A stretch of DNA of 64,000 nucleotides from Cervus elaphus (taxonomy: Eukaryota; Chordata; Mammalia; Artiodactyla; Cervidae). Below are positions 1-9,967 of this stretch, piece after piece. The position numbers and the translations under genes are program-made. Below the pieces are notes generated by a model, which saw only the letters and a program-made list of their open reading frames with translations, did not search any database and was not told the DNA's origin. The DNA is taken from contig NC_057848.1 of assembly GCF_910594005.1 (NCBI RefSeq), forward strand, positions 56,685,616 to 56,749,615, given 5' to 3'. Each line of letters opens with the position of its first letter. Positions within the stretch are counted from its first letter, which is position 1.

Positions 1-130
1 GGAAGCTACAGCCTTTAAACACCAGCTCCCATCTCCCTGTTGGGTGAGGGTAAAGCCTTATTAACCCTGGGGTGTTAATTGACCACACTTACAAGCTACT
101 TTTATAAGTAGCTCCTACAGCCTCCTAGTC

Positions 131-878
131 CACTGGGGCTGCTATAACAAAATACCACAAACTGAGGGGCTTGTCAAAAACAGACATTCTTTGCTCACCA
201 TTCTAAGGGGCTGGGAAGTGCGGCATCATGGTGTCTGCCTCCTGATTCATAGACAGGCCTCTTTCCACTGTGTCCTCAGCTGGCAGAAGGGGGAAGGGAT
301 CTTTCTACAGCCTCTTCCAAGAGGTTTAGTTCAGTTGCTCAGTCATGTCCAACTCTTTGCAACCCCAAGGACTGCCACATGCCAGGCTTCCCTGCCCATC
401 ACCAACTCCCAGAGTTTGCTCAAACTCATGTCCATCGAGTCGGTGATGCCATCCAACCATCTCATCCTCTGTCGTACCCTTCTCCTCCTGCCCTCAATCT
501 TTTCCAGCATGAGGGTCTTTTCCAATGAGTCAGTTCTTCGCATCAGGTGGCCAAAGTATTGGAGCTTCAGCTTCAGCATCAGTCCTTCTGATGAATATTC
601 AAGACTGATTTCCTTTAGGATGGACTGGCTTGATCTCTTTGCAGTCCAAGGGACTTTCAAGAGTCTTCTCCAACACCACAGTTTGAAAGCATCAATTCTT
701 CGGTGCTCAGCTTTCTTTATGAGGTTACTACTCCCATTCCTGAGGACAGCTTCACCCTCAGGACCTAATCGCCTCCTACCCTGACCTAATCAGCCCCATC
801 CCCCAATACCATCACCTTGAAGGTTAGGTTTCAACATATAAATTTTCAGGAGTGGAGACATAAACATTCACACCATAA
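131..878 (-). repeat. Ancient interspersed repeat, split by a BovB 3' end
   Basis: The flanks at about 131-320 and 727-878 read as one old dispersed repeat: a 'gctgctataacaaaatacca' type start, then 'tgacctaatcagccccat' and 'aacatataaattttcagg' near the other end. The same repeat type, opposite strand, lies near 30.8 kb. The family is not named with certainty. A younger element sits inside it between copies of GAGGTT. Confidence 0.55.
327..720 (-). mobile_element. BovB 3'-end fragment (ART2-like), antisense
   Basis: On the minus strand this matches the 3' end of the ruminant BovB LINE and ends at the left in the typical 'actgaactaaac' tail. The minus frame at 343-660 encodes a remnant of the C-terminal BovB protein and is not a host gene. 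A 6-bp direct repeat GAGGTT at 321-326 and 721-726 is a likely target-site duplication. Very similar fragments lie at 2.7-3.2, 55.3-55.85 and 58.4-58.9 kb. Confidence 0.85.
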
Positions 879-1919
879 CACACACAGCATTAGAGAAGGC
901 CTTGGAACTGAAAGCAAAGAGAGACCTAATACTCTCTGAAGGTCAAATGATGCCAATATGAGGTGAGTCTGATCTCCTACAAAACAGTGCACTTATGCAG
1001 CTGAAATCAGAGGTGCCCCAAGGGGAAGGGACAAGAGGTACCAGAAGTGTCTACTACATAGAATAAAATCCCACCTGCTGTCTAAGGGACATAAGCCCGG
1101 TTGCCAGCATTCTGGAAGATCAGTTGGAAAGACGGGTTTGGGTGATTGTAATATAGTTCTCATTCATTTGGACTTTCAGTTAATCCTTTCCATTTTGGTT
1201 TGGTAAATAGCTCCCATTCTCAGTTGTGTCAAGTGTTACCAACGGCAGATCTTCTAGAATTCACCCCTACCCCCCATACTGATGCCTTCCTTAATCCACT
1301 TGGGCCAAGATGCCCCACATGTGTCAGGTTACCCCTCCGCATGGATGTGTGCTTACAGGTCGGCAGCGCTGCACTGAGGTTTGTGTCCTGGGGGAGGTCG
1401 CAGACAGAGCTTCCAACTCCAGTGTCCCGCGTCCCTGTCCAAGTACCGTCCAAGTACCAAAGAGCATCGGAGGCAGAGGCTTAAACACCCTTGGGCGCTC
1501 CTCAGTTAGCCTTGGGTCCTGGTGGTTGACCCTGGGGGAGCTGGGAGGCCGGACCTTTCGCCCCCAGACTCCACCGCCAGGTATACTGGGGTGATATAAG
1601 CGGGTCCATCCCCGAGTCTTCTGGGAGGGAGTCTGTCAGAGTCGTGGGGCAGAGCACATCCCCACCATTATTGGGGGAGGTGGGGACCCCCTGGGCGCCT
1701 GCAGGATGTCCCAGCAGGTCCAATGCCTTGTGGTTAATTCTGACCTGTCCAGAGTCTGATCTCTTACTGGAGGTCTAGAGACACTCTCCCAGGATGTGGC
1801 TCCCCCGCTGCTGGGACCCTGGGAATAAAACCGGGAAGACTCTTAACTGTGGGTGACTCTGCTGCTGGGCCCTTGAAGAATGTGGCTAGCTGCCAGAATT
1901 AATGTCTGTATGAGTTTGA
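879..1919. other. Intergenic stretch without recognised gene
   Basis: The part near 1.3-1.7 kb is moderately GC-rich, and short overlapping frames occur on both strands, but none has a recognisable domain or splice context. No repeat was recognised with confidence. Confidence 0.4.
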
Positions 1920-2650
1920 TTACTCATAAAAGCATATTACTCATATAAGTAGACTCATACAATATTTGCCCCTTTGTGTCTGGCTTATTTCACTTAGCAT
2001 AATGGCTTCAAGATTCATCCATGTTGTAGCCTGTGTTAGAATTTCCTTTCTTTTAAAGGCTGAATGGTGGTTTAGTCCCTAAGTCATGTCCGACTCTTTG
2101 CGACCCCATGGACTGTAGCCTACCAGGCTCCTCTGTCCATGAGATTTTCCATGCATGAATACATGAGTGGTTGCCATTTCCTTCTCCAGGGTATCTTTCC
2201 GACCCAGGGATCGAACCTGCATCTCCTGCATTGCAGGCAGATTCTTTGCCAACTGAGCTACCAGAGAAGCCCAAATAATATTCCATTAAAGGCTGAATAA
2301 TATTCTATTATATGGATATATCACATTTTCTTTATGCATCTGTAGATGGATATTTGTATTATGTACACATTTTGGCTATTGTGAATAATGCTGCTATGAA
2401 CACAGACTGGTGTACACATATCTATTTGAATCTCTGCTTTCTTTTGTATATATATGCAGAGGTGGGATTGCTGGATAACATGGTAATTCTATGTTTAATT
2501 CTGAGGAACTGCCAGGTGGTTGTCCACAGCAGGTGTACCATTTTATAAGAAATGCACAAGTGTTCCAATTTCTCCATATCCTTGCCAACACTTATTATTT
2601 TGTTTTTTTTTCCACAGTAGCCATCCTAATGGGTGTGACATACATTTATT
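1920..2650 (-). mobile_element. L1 ORF2 3' end, antisense, interrupted by a SINE
   Basis: Plus-strand phrases such as 'cacttagcataatggcttca', 'attgtgaataatgctgctat' and 'gccatcctaatgggtgtga' are the reverse complement of the L1 ORF2 C-terminal coding region. The minus frame at 2394-2591 gives the expected L1 residues (IWRNWNTCAF, YPAIPPLHIY). It is an old, decayed copy. A Bov-tA SINE lies inside it. Confidence 0.85.
2066..2276 (-). mobile_element. Bov-tA SINE, antisense
   Basis: A tRNA-Glu-derived head plus BovA body, minus strand, with the typical 'gggatcgaacctgcatctcc' and 'ccatggactgtagcc' segments. It interrupts the antisense L1. A 12-bp direct repeat TAAAGGCTGAAT at 2054-2065 and 2287-2298 flanks it. 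A short extra repeat of 'aataatattc' lies at the right junction. Confidence 0.85.
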
Positions 2651-2686
2651 TTTTAAGTATAATTTGATTTCACTATGGTAAACACA

Positions 2687-3249
2687 TGAAATTAAAAGAC
2701 GTTAGATCCTTGGAAGGAAAGCTATGACAAATCTAGACAACATATTAAAAAGCAGAGACATCACTTTGTTGACAAAGGTCCATATAGTCAAAGCTATTGT
2801 TTTTACAGTAGTCATGTATGGATGTGAGAGTTGGACTGCAAAGAAGGATGAGCACTGAAGAATTGATGCCTTCGAATTGTGATATTGGAGAAGACTCTTG
2901 AGAGTCCCTTGGACAACAAGGAGATCAAACTACTCAATCCTAAAGGGAATCAACCCTGAATATTCATCAGAAGGACTGATGCTGAAACTGAAGCTCCAAT
3001 ACTTTGGCTACCTGATCCAAAGAGCCGACTCACTGGAAAAGACCCTGATGCTGGGAAAGATTGAAGGCAAAAGGAGAAGGGGGCAGCAGAGGATGAAATG
3101 GTTAGATAACATCACTGACTCAATGGGCTTGAGTTTGAGCAAACTCTGGGAGATAGTGAAGGAGAGGGAAGCCTGGCGTGCAGCAGTCCATGGGGTCACA
3201 AAGAATTGGACATGACTTAGTGACTGAACAGCAACAACAAAACAGCAAC
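2687..3249 (+). mobile_element. BovB 3'-end copy with 12-bp target-site duplication
   Basis: 5'-truncated BovB, plus strand. The frame at 2898-3215 contains the usual C-terminal remnant (EYSSEGLMLKLKLQYFGYL). The direct repeat ATGGTAAACACA at 2675-2686 and 3250-3261 marks the insertion boundaries. It is diverged from the other three BovB 3' ends in the window by scattered substitutions. Confidence 0.9.
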
Positions 3250-3261
3250 ATGGTAAACACA

Positions 3262-6200
3262 AAACCATTTCTGCTTGCCATAAAAAAAGAAGCTAAAAAC
3301 AATCATAGTACTAAATTTAAAAAAATTCCTCTTTACTGTCTAACCATTCTGTCGACTACCCCTAGCTGTGCTCTCAGGTTATCGAACCAGGAATGCAGCA
3401 GTGCCGGGTTCCCTCTTCCTCTCACCCCTGGGTCCTTCCCCATCCTCACATTTGGTCCTAGAACTGAACAGTGCACCAGACTTATGCTACAAGAATTGAT
3501 AAATCAATATTGCCAAGCGGGAGTACCCTGCTTATGGGTTGCTAGAGAACAAACCACCCCAAAACTTAGTCTCTTAAGACAATGAAAATCATTGATTTTG
3601 CTCAGGAATCTGCAGTTTGGCAGAGATGACTTGTGATATCCAGGGACTCGGCTGGGGTGACCTAAACTGTTGGAACAATTAGGGGCAGCCTGGGCATCTC
3701 TTTCTCTCCTTATTGGAGTCTCGGGGCCTCTGCTTGGCATTTCTTCACATCGTTTCTCCAGAGCAACCGGAGCATGCTCCTCAGAGCAACTGGACTCATA
3801 CGTGGAAGCACAAGGCTCCAAGAGGCCCAGGTGGAAGCTGCAAGGCCACTTCTGCCACCCGGGGCAGCAAGGCACTGAGGGCAGCCCAGATTTAAGGGGA
3901 GAGGACATACACCTCACATCCCAGTGGGAGCCATGTGTCAAAGAATTTGTGGCCCTCTTTAATCCATCCAAGGGAGAAATGTTTGTCTCACAGCGCCTCT
4001 ACACCGAAGCCAGTGAGTATGGAGCAGTGGCAAAATGATGCTGTAACCCTGGGGAGACAGAGGTAGAGAGGGAGATGGGAGGGTGATGGTGTGAGGCTGC
4101 TTTTTTCTTTTTTGGTTGCCCCTGGGAGGCAGATTCTCACAAGCTAAGAGCTGAAAGGAATCATCAAGCAGCAGTTTGCCCCATCTGCTGGATTTCTGGT
4201 ATGTTCATGTTTGCCTTTGAACTCTTTCTGCTTCTGGACTGAGTTCCAGTGCCTTTTCAGTCTTTGTGGGGTGTAATAGCACTATTTTATATACCCATGG
4301 CATGAAATAAATGGAGTCAATACCAGGATGTTGTGACAGGCTGGACTGTGGCTTTAATGCTTCATGTGCTTGAGCAAGTGTGGGAACCAGATGCAGCCTA
4401 GCAGGCAAGTCTCTCCGGAGCTCTATAAGGAGCATGTTCAGTTCCAAGTAACCAGAGCACAGAATTGCAATATAAGGCTGCTTTGATTTTATAAGTATTT
4501 TGTCTTATATCAGGAGCCCTTTCGACTTGGCTGTGACAACAGCTCCTTTGGTGCCCTCCAGACAAGTAGGTAACAATGTATTTTATCACAAGATACTTTT
4601 GAAAGTGGGACGATGCTGCTGATGATTATGGCAATAACATAGGCTGAAACCAGGGCTGTCCCAGGAAAAGGATTTCAGATCATCACCCCTCAGTCATCTC
4701 CACAATCAGTCTCATCAACTAACTGGGGTGGAGCACCCTCCCTGCAGTGTCAGGCACAGGGCTAGGCTCTGTGGGGAGAAGTAGCATAGGGGAGCCTGGC
4801 TCTGGTCTTCAGACAGCTTCCTACTGAATTATAGGAGGATCACCTGAAAAAAAAAAAAGCCACCTCTGCTATGAGCAAGTGCCCGGATACGAGAGTGGCA
4901 GGAGCCCAAAGAAGGTTCTACCTGGGTGGGGCAGTCAAAGGAGTCTTCTAGAGAATGAAGCACTTGGGATGGGTCTTAGGTGGGTGGGTTGGGGCAGGGA
5001 GAGTCAGCCTAGATGGCAGCTCCTGTGGGCCTTCCCTTTAGCTACTACGTTCTGGTCAGTGGCATCTGCATTTCACGTGCAGACGGCTGTCATTGTACCG
5101 CACATGGGCAAAGGGCAGGAAAATGGAACAGCCCAGGGAAGCCAGAGCCACACAACCAGAGGAAGTGGGGGTGGTGGGAGGGCCAGAAGAACTGGGCCTG
5201 GAACACTTCCTGGATGCATTTTATTTTCCTTTGAAGTTGACTTTCATCGCAGGAACCATGACATTCTCTTCATGCAAGTATCTCAAAAATGGAGCAAATT
5301 GGAGCCCCAGCCATTCCAGTCTTTTCATAGTCACCACTTCCAGCCAGGCCTGCTGTGAAAGATCACATGAGTCCCCTGCTCAAGAAATTTCAGCCTCCTT
5401 TGTTTATAGTATAGACTCTCTCTCTCTGATCCTTATCCTTAGCATGTACATTCTTCCGCAATCTGTTGCAAGTGACAGAAGCACAACTCAATCTAGAATG
5501 TAGATTCCATGAGAGCATTGTTTACTGCTCTATGTCCAGGCCCTAGGTTGGTGCCTGGCACCTAGAAGGTGCTCAGGAAGGATTTTTCTAACAAATCAAA
5601 TGAAACCAGCTTAAACAAAAAAGGAACAGACCAAAAGTGCTCCCAACCTGGGCTCGGACTAAAGTTAGGTCATTTGCCTCCCTCCCCTTCCCCCACTGCT
5701 CCTCCCCTTCCTGCCGTGTCTCTAAGTGTTTCTAGGTGCATGCTGCTCATTCTGTCCTGCTGAAGATGGACTTCCTCCCAGTGATGGACATGGAAGAGCA
5801 AGGTGGGTGAGGGCATAGCCACATACAGCCCCAAGCTTAGAAACTGCAAGAAAGACTCCCCATTTCAGGATTAACCCACCCCTACCCCCACCAATCAGAG
5901 AAGTATTCTCATTGATGAGGCTGGGGTCACATGAGATTTTTAGAGTGTAATTGATGTGTATGTAAAGGGACATGGGGTACTATGGGACTGGCCTGACCTG
6001 GGTCCTGTGCCTGACATGGGGCTCTAGCAGTTTCCTGGGGTGAGCAGCAGTCACCTTAAAGGGCATAGCAGGGCAGCTGTTAGCAGAAGTCAAGGATCCT
6101 GGAACTGGCAGGAAAAACAAGCAGAAAGCCAAATGTCTAGCGACAAATGCATAAATCCTCCCTCAGGATAAGACTGGGATGGCAGATGTGGGGCAGCCCA

Positions 6201-6465
6201 CAGGGGCCTGCAACAAACTTGAAATGATTTTGAGATCTCAGTTTTATCTTCCTGAATCTGTGCTTAACAGAAAAACAGTGCTTTAAATGACCCACTGTTG
6301 AATCAAGTCTTTCTCTTGGAAGTTGTGTCATCTGTATTCTGTGGCTTTTTGCACCCCTTGGGACAATGTCTTTATCCCCTCTAGGGTCTGCATAGCCCAC
6401 GTTGAGAATCTGGACTTGACCTTAGCGATTTCCTCCAGACCTGCCTCCTGACTGCCCTAGTGCCG
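3262..6465. other. Intergenic stretch with an old repeat, no gene recognised
   Basis: About 3500-3980 resembles an ancient dispersed repeat ('accaccccaaaacttagtct' near its start), family not named. About 5515-5580 looks like an L2-type end ('gtgcctggcacctagaaggt'). The remaining short frames on both strands have no recognisable domain. An A-run lies at about 4846-4857. Confidence 0.45.
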
Positions 6466-6469
6466 CAGC

Positions 6470-6620
6470 ACGCCCACCCTGCCTGTGCCTGCGCCGGGTC
6501 ATTGTCCCCACCTAGAGTGTCCTCACGTGCCTCTCTGCCTCTTCTGGCTCCATCTACCTTTGCAGATGTTCATCAAGCCCCACATCCTATCTAGCATCTT
6601 CCTGAGTCCTTTAGACGCAA
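6470..6620 (+). repeat. L2-like fragment
   Basis: Pyrimidine-rich text with 'ctcacgtgcctctctgcctc' and 'ttcatcaagccccacatcc' is typical of a decayed L2 LINE 3' region. Assigned by eye. Confidence 0.45.
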
Positions 6621-6631
6621 TAAATTACAGT

Positions 6632-6790
6632 GGAAAGAGCCTGGAAGATCAAGGTTCAAGTTCTAACGTCACTACCAATTCTTTGCAAGTTGCGACCTCT
6701 CTGCAAGTTATTTCCTGTCTCTCAGCAACTCGGTTTCCTCTTCTGTAAAATGAGGGATTGCACTGACCCTGCTAGCAAAGGGCAGCTCCC
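6632..6790 (+). repeat. MIR SINE fragment
   Basis: Contains the MIR core and downstream signature: 'aggttcaagttctaacg', 'aagttatttcctgtctctc', then 'cctcttctgtaaaatgaggg'. Confidence 0.7.
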
Positions 6791-6969
6791 AGCTCCTGTG
6801 CCGGCCCCCTGTCCCCCACCGCCCTGCCCCTCTTGGCACATTCCCAACTAGGAGTACTCTCTTTAGTGGCCAAATTCTAGGACACTTTATTGGTTCAGAA
6901 AATCAGGAGTTGGGGTTTTTTTCTCTGGTAATGAAGAGTTTATGGTCAGTGCTTATGTTAAGAGTTTTC

Positions 6970-7018
6970 TCTCTCTCTCCTTCTCCCCGTCCCCACCTCT
7001 CTCTCTCTCTCTCTCTCA
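6970..7018 (+). repeat. CT-rich simple repeat
   Basis: A (CT)n tract with interruptions, ending just before 'cagctgtaaagg'. Confidence 0.85.
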
Positions 7019-7754
7019 GCTGTAAAGGAAAGCTTCCACTGAGGAAGGGGGCCCTCCCACACCCTTCTCCCATGCCATGCTCTGGATCTAGGTGAAAAGG
7101 AAGATGCTGGATAATTCAGCTGAGCAAAGCAGATTCTCCATTTGGTCTGCCCTGTCTCAGAAGGTCAGAGCCACAGCTCTGCACCCAGTGGCAGACAGAG
7201 GACAGGATTGGTGTGTTCAAGGGCACTCTGGCTTAGTATCACATTTACCCGCTTCTCTTCTGTCCTCTCCTCCCTGCAAAAGTAAGTAGCACAGAGCTAG
7301 GTATCCTGAAAATGTGCTCAGATTGCTAGAACGCAGCAGAGAAAAGTGCGTATGAAAGATTAAAGAGGAGCACAACCACTTACGCAAAAGGACGCATTTG
7401 GTTATATGACAGTTGTCCTCAAGCAGGAAAAGGGCATGGCACCAGGAAATTAGAAGGCTGTTCTCAAAGTCTTATTTCGAAAGTAATGTCTAATAATATG
7501 GACTTGCTACAGGGAGTGAATGATTCTTTGAGGGGAAACAATTTCCCCAGAGTGCTTCTTAAAGGATGGGGGTGGAGCCTAGTCCTCTTCTGATAAAGTG
7601 TCTCTGTTCAGATCAGTGCAACTGAGGAGTGTTCAACTCTTGGTGGCTGTCTTGTCAGGCTGTGAGCCTGATGTATCTCCAAATGCCTCTGTCTGTCTGT
7701 CTCTCTTTTTTAAATTCTAGCTGCAGTCCTCATGCTTGACCTTGGGTAGGTTAT
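7019..7754. other. Intergenic, nothing recognised
   Basis: No repeat, domain-coding frame or RNA gene was recognised in this stretch. Confidence 0.35.
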
Positions 7755-7915
7755 TTTGATTCCTATTTTTTAAAATTATTTTTTTTTACAATGTTATGTT
7801 AGTTTCTACTGTACAACAATGTGAATCAGCTCTAAGTATATGTATCTCCCTCCCTCTAGAGCCTCACTCCCACCACCCCCCATCCTACCCCTCTAGGTCT
7901 CTGTCTCTCCTAAAA
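7755..7915 (-). mobile_element. Artiodactyl L1 3'-UTR fragment, antisense
   Basis: The plus strand reads 'agtttctactgtacaacaat', 'gtgaatcagctctaagtata' and 'cccacccctctaggtc'-like text, which is the complement of the L1 3' UTR seen in sense orientation at 56.6-56.9 kb ('gtatagcagaaattaacact'). Confidence 0.65.
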
Positions 7916-8435
7916 GGACAGGGAAAGCTTAAATTTCAGGTGGCACATGTGTTTTTCACCACCAGGGTCGCTATGAAGTGCAGCAGAATTATGGGGGGAT
8001 GCAGGGGTTTATCTGCATCTGCAAAAAGTTAGCTAAGTGGAATTAGACTTTCTGTAAGGTGTTTTCCTGACTCAGGCCTGTCCCAAGCTGGCCAATGTGT
8101 CTTGAGGCCCTGGGCAACAATCCAAGTCCCGCCAGCCTCAATTGCTCATGGGGAAAAGCAGCCTGTTTCAACTTTCTATGCTTCTTAAAGTGTTACTCTG
8201 ATTAGACAGGAAGATAGCAGTCTGGTTAGCACTATTACTATTATTACTCTGTCATGGTTATATTTTAAAATTATACTTTCTCTTTCCTTTGCCAAGAGTA
8301 AATGATAACATACATTTGCACCACATAGCCGACCAAAGCTGTGTAGGTTTTGCTCAGACAGGTTTGAAAATGTATTCTAGGCCCATTGCTGCCCAAATAG
8401 GAAGTCTTCCCCCATCCCCGGGTCAAAGGACCATG
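7916..8435. other. Intergenic, nothing recognised
   Basis: Ordinary AT-rich sequence ahead of the microRNA array. A T-run follows at about 8437-8450. Confidence 0.35.
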
Positions 8436-8653
8436 CTTTTTTTTTTTTTTAAATAAGTACAAACTCTTTAAAAACATAAAATAAGTTTTATTATCGCTAT
8501 AAAAGTAATGAATCTTGTTGTTTATACAAGTATTACTTGGAAAATACATAAAACTATAAAGAGAAAGACAGATATCATCTATAATACTAAAACCCAGAAA
8601 TAACTACTATTAAATTTGGGTATATTTCTTCCTAGCCTTTTTTCTAAATACTG

Positions 8654-8731
8654 ATACAAAACTATGGATGCAAAATGTTCCCAATATACTTATATTAAAT
8701 ATTCAGGAACATATTGCAAAAATAATTTTGC
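8654..8731 (-). ncRNA. MIR450B: pre-miR-450b
   Basis: MicroRNA hairpin precursor. On the minus strand the 5p arm at 8700-8721 reads UUUUGCAAUAUGUUCCUGAA..., the recognised miR-450b-5p, and the 3p arm lies at 8663-8684 (one change from the human 3p as recalled). The loop is AU-rich. The precursor is 78 nt, as in human. It is the last hairpin of the minus-strand cluster and the most diverged of the three intact 450 units: its seed UUUGCAA differs from the UUUGCGA of 450a. It would be cut by Drosha and Dicer from the shared primary transcript. Confidence 0.95.
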
Positions 8732-8816
8732 ATCTTACTTTTATCACTTTATGATATCATAACCCACAGATAACCATGATATAATTTTTGGTTTCTTCCT
8801 GCCAGTCTTTTATCTG

Positions 8817-8907
8817 TATATTGATACAAAACCATGCATGCAAAATGCTCCCAATATATTTATACTGCATATTAGGAACACATCGCAAAAATAGTTTAGC
8901 ATCTTTC
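8817..8907 (-). ncRNA. MIR450A1: pre-miR-450a-1
   Basis: The minus strand carries the exact miR-450a-5p sequence at 8869-8890 (starts UUUUGCGAUGUGUUCCUAAU). The opposing arm at about 8836-8857 contains GGGAGCAUUUUGCAUG, which pairs with it. The precursor is 91 nt, as in human. Its place between 450b and the second 450a copy identifies it as 450a-1. The mature 5p sequence is identical to that of 450a-2, so small-RNA reads for the 5p arm cannot separate the two loci; the 3p arms differ. Confidence 0.95.
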
Positions 8908-8956
8908 TTTGATGGACTTTTGGTATCCGTCCTCCTAGCCTTCTTTCCATATAATA

Positions 8957-9056
8957 ATATGACTATTGATACAAAACTATGAATGCAAAATGTTCCCAAT
9001 ACATTTAGATTACATATTAGGAACACATCGCAAAAATAGTTTAGCATCTTTCTTTG
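8957..9056 (-). ncRNA. MIR450A2: pre-miR-450a-2
   Basis: Second exact copy of miR-450a-5p, at 9014-9035 on the minus strand, with a complementary 3p arm (GGGAACAUUUUGCAUUC) near 8980-8998. About 145 bp separates it from the 450a-1 copy, in keeping with tandem duplication. It lies about 815 bp from mir-542, close to the human spacing. Confidence 0.95.
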
Positions 9057-9126
9057 AACACTTTTTATACCACAGTTCATAGATAACCACTTTTAAAGTT
9101 TTGATACATTTCCTCCCAGCCTTTAA

Positions 9127-9215
9127 TCTGTATATTGAAACAAAACTACATACAGAATGCCCCCTGTATGCTCAGATTGCATAGATGGGAAAGGTGCAAA
9201 AATTTGCTCATTTCT
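9127..9215 (-). ncRNA. Diverged fourth miR-450-like hairpin (relic or new paralogue)
   Basis: This segment aligns with the 450a-1 unit along its whole length: 'cctttaatctgtatattga', 'acaaaact', 'gcat', and a terminal 'gcaaaaa'. The block equivalent to the mature 5p arm is at 9181-9202 and would read UUUUUGCACCUUUCCCAUCU... on the minus strand, so the 450a seed UUUGCGA has become UUUGCAC. The opposite arm (about 9147-9166) has also changed, and a partial stem remains (UAUGC with GCAUA, UUCCC with GGGGG). Pairing is weaker than in the intact copies. I know of no named microRNA here. It could be a dead duplicate or a lineage-specific microRNA with a new seed. Confidence 0.55.
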
Positions 9216-9348
9216 TTTATTGCTAAATACTTCAGCAGGAGCATATTCTCTTGCTACATATTAGAGGCACCATCTTTTATTTACCCAATCCTTTTTCATT
9301 GGTCATCAAGATGTTTCTAATTTCTATTCTTAAAAATACTGAAATGAG

Positions 9349-9470
9349 GGACTTCCCTGGCAGTCGAGTGGTTAAGACTCCACGCTTCCAATGCAGAGGG
9401 TGCAGGTTCCATCCCTTGTCAGGGAACTAAGATCTCACATGCAGCATGGCGTGGACAAAAAAAAAAAAAG
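9349..9470 (+). mobile_element. tRNA-Glu-derived SINE (CHR-1-like)
   Basis: Starts 'ggacttccctggcagtcg', has the tRNA-like 'ggttccatcccttgtcaggg' part and ends in an A-run. A perfect 12-bp target-site duplication TACTGAAATGAG lies at 9337-9348 and 9471-9482. It is inserted between the 450 array and mir-542, within the presumed primary transcript and on the opposite strand to it. Confidence 0.92.
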
Positions 9471-9870
9471 TACTGAAATGAGCATCTTTTATGTATTCTT
9501 CTTCTGTGAGCTTTTGTTCATGGAGTTTTTATGCCTTTTCTTGACAACTTATATCAACAACATATTAAGGATGACCCTGTGTCTGTAGTGCTTATGGTTT
9601 GTGTTTTCTCAATTGTTTGCTTGAGCATAAATTCTTTAACATTCTAGCATGAATATAAAATCTTATGCCTTAAATGAATGGCAATTCATTACAAGGAACT
9701 TAAAACAACAACTAAAGACACGAAGGCTCACTCCCCCCACCTCCCATTAAACTGTAAAGTACAGCTTGTCCCATTCCTTCCACCTCAGCAAACTCTTTCT
9801 TCCTCGCTTAAAACCCACTTTTTGATCTTTTTATCAACGGGTCTTGTAATACTTACCAGTTGTATTGCTG

Positions 9871-9967
9871 TGAAGATGAGCGGCTCCCAGACCTTTCAGT
9901 TATCAATCTGTCACAAGTGCACAGTGGTATCTCGTGACATGATGATCCCCGAGATGTCTGAGGTCTG
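9871..9967 (-). ncRNA. MIR542: pre-miR-542
   Basis: The minus strand carries miR-542-5p at 9930-9952 (UCGGGGAUCAUCAUGUCACG...) and miR-542-3p at 9894-9915 (UGUGACAGAUUGAUAACUGA...), both matching the known mature forms. They form a long stem with a short loop (9916-9929). The 97-nt precursor differs from the human one, as recalled, at only a few positions. It sits 4.9 kb from mir-503, about the same spacing as in human, supporting the same polycistron. Confidence 0.97.

Larger units (their letters stand above)
8480..9225 (-). repeat. Tandem array of four miR-450-type units
   Basis: Four units of about 130-170 bp recur with the same order of phrases: a 'cc.cagataacca' segment, a 'tttc(t)tcc..gcctttt' segment, then 'tgatacaaaact', the hairpin, and 'aaaaatagtttagcatcttt'. 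Unit starts lie near 8590, 8762, 8915 and 9070. Units one to three hold mir-450b, 450a-1 and 450a-2; the fourth has a diverged hairpin. The 5' flank of the first unit (about 8480-8640) resembles an ancient dispersed repeat also seen at 63.6-64.0 kb. Confidence 0.75.

Noticed and set aside
343..660. 105-codon frame with a repeated conserved protein sequence
   Set aside because: The same sequence recurs at 2.9-3.2, 55.6 and 58.6-58.9 kb; it is the BovB C-terminal remnant and not a host gene family.
2053..2286. tRNA gene suggested by tRNA-like boxes
   Set aside because: The tRNA-like part belongs to a Bov-tA SINE; no cloverleaf with intact anticodon arm is supported here or in the other SINEs.
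8480..9225. CRISPR-like tandem array
   Set aside because: The repeated units in this vertebrate DNA are long and diverged, and contain microRNA hairpins; there are no short identical repeats with unique spacers.
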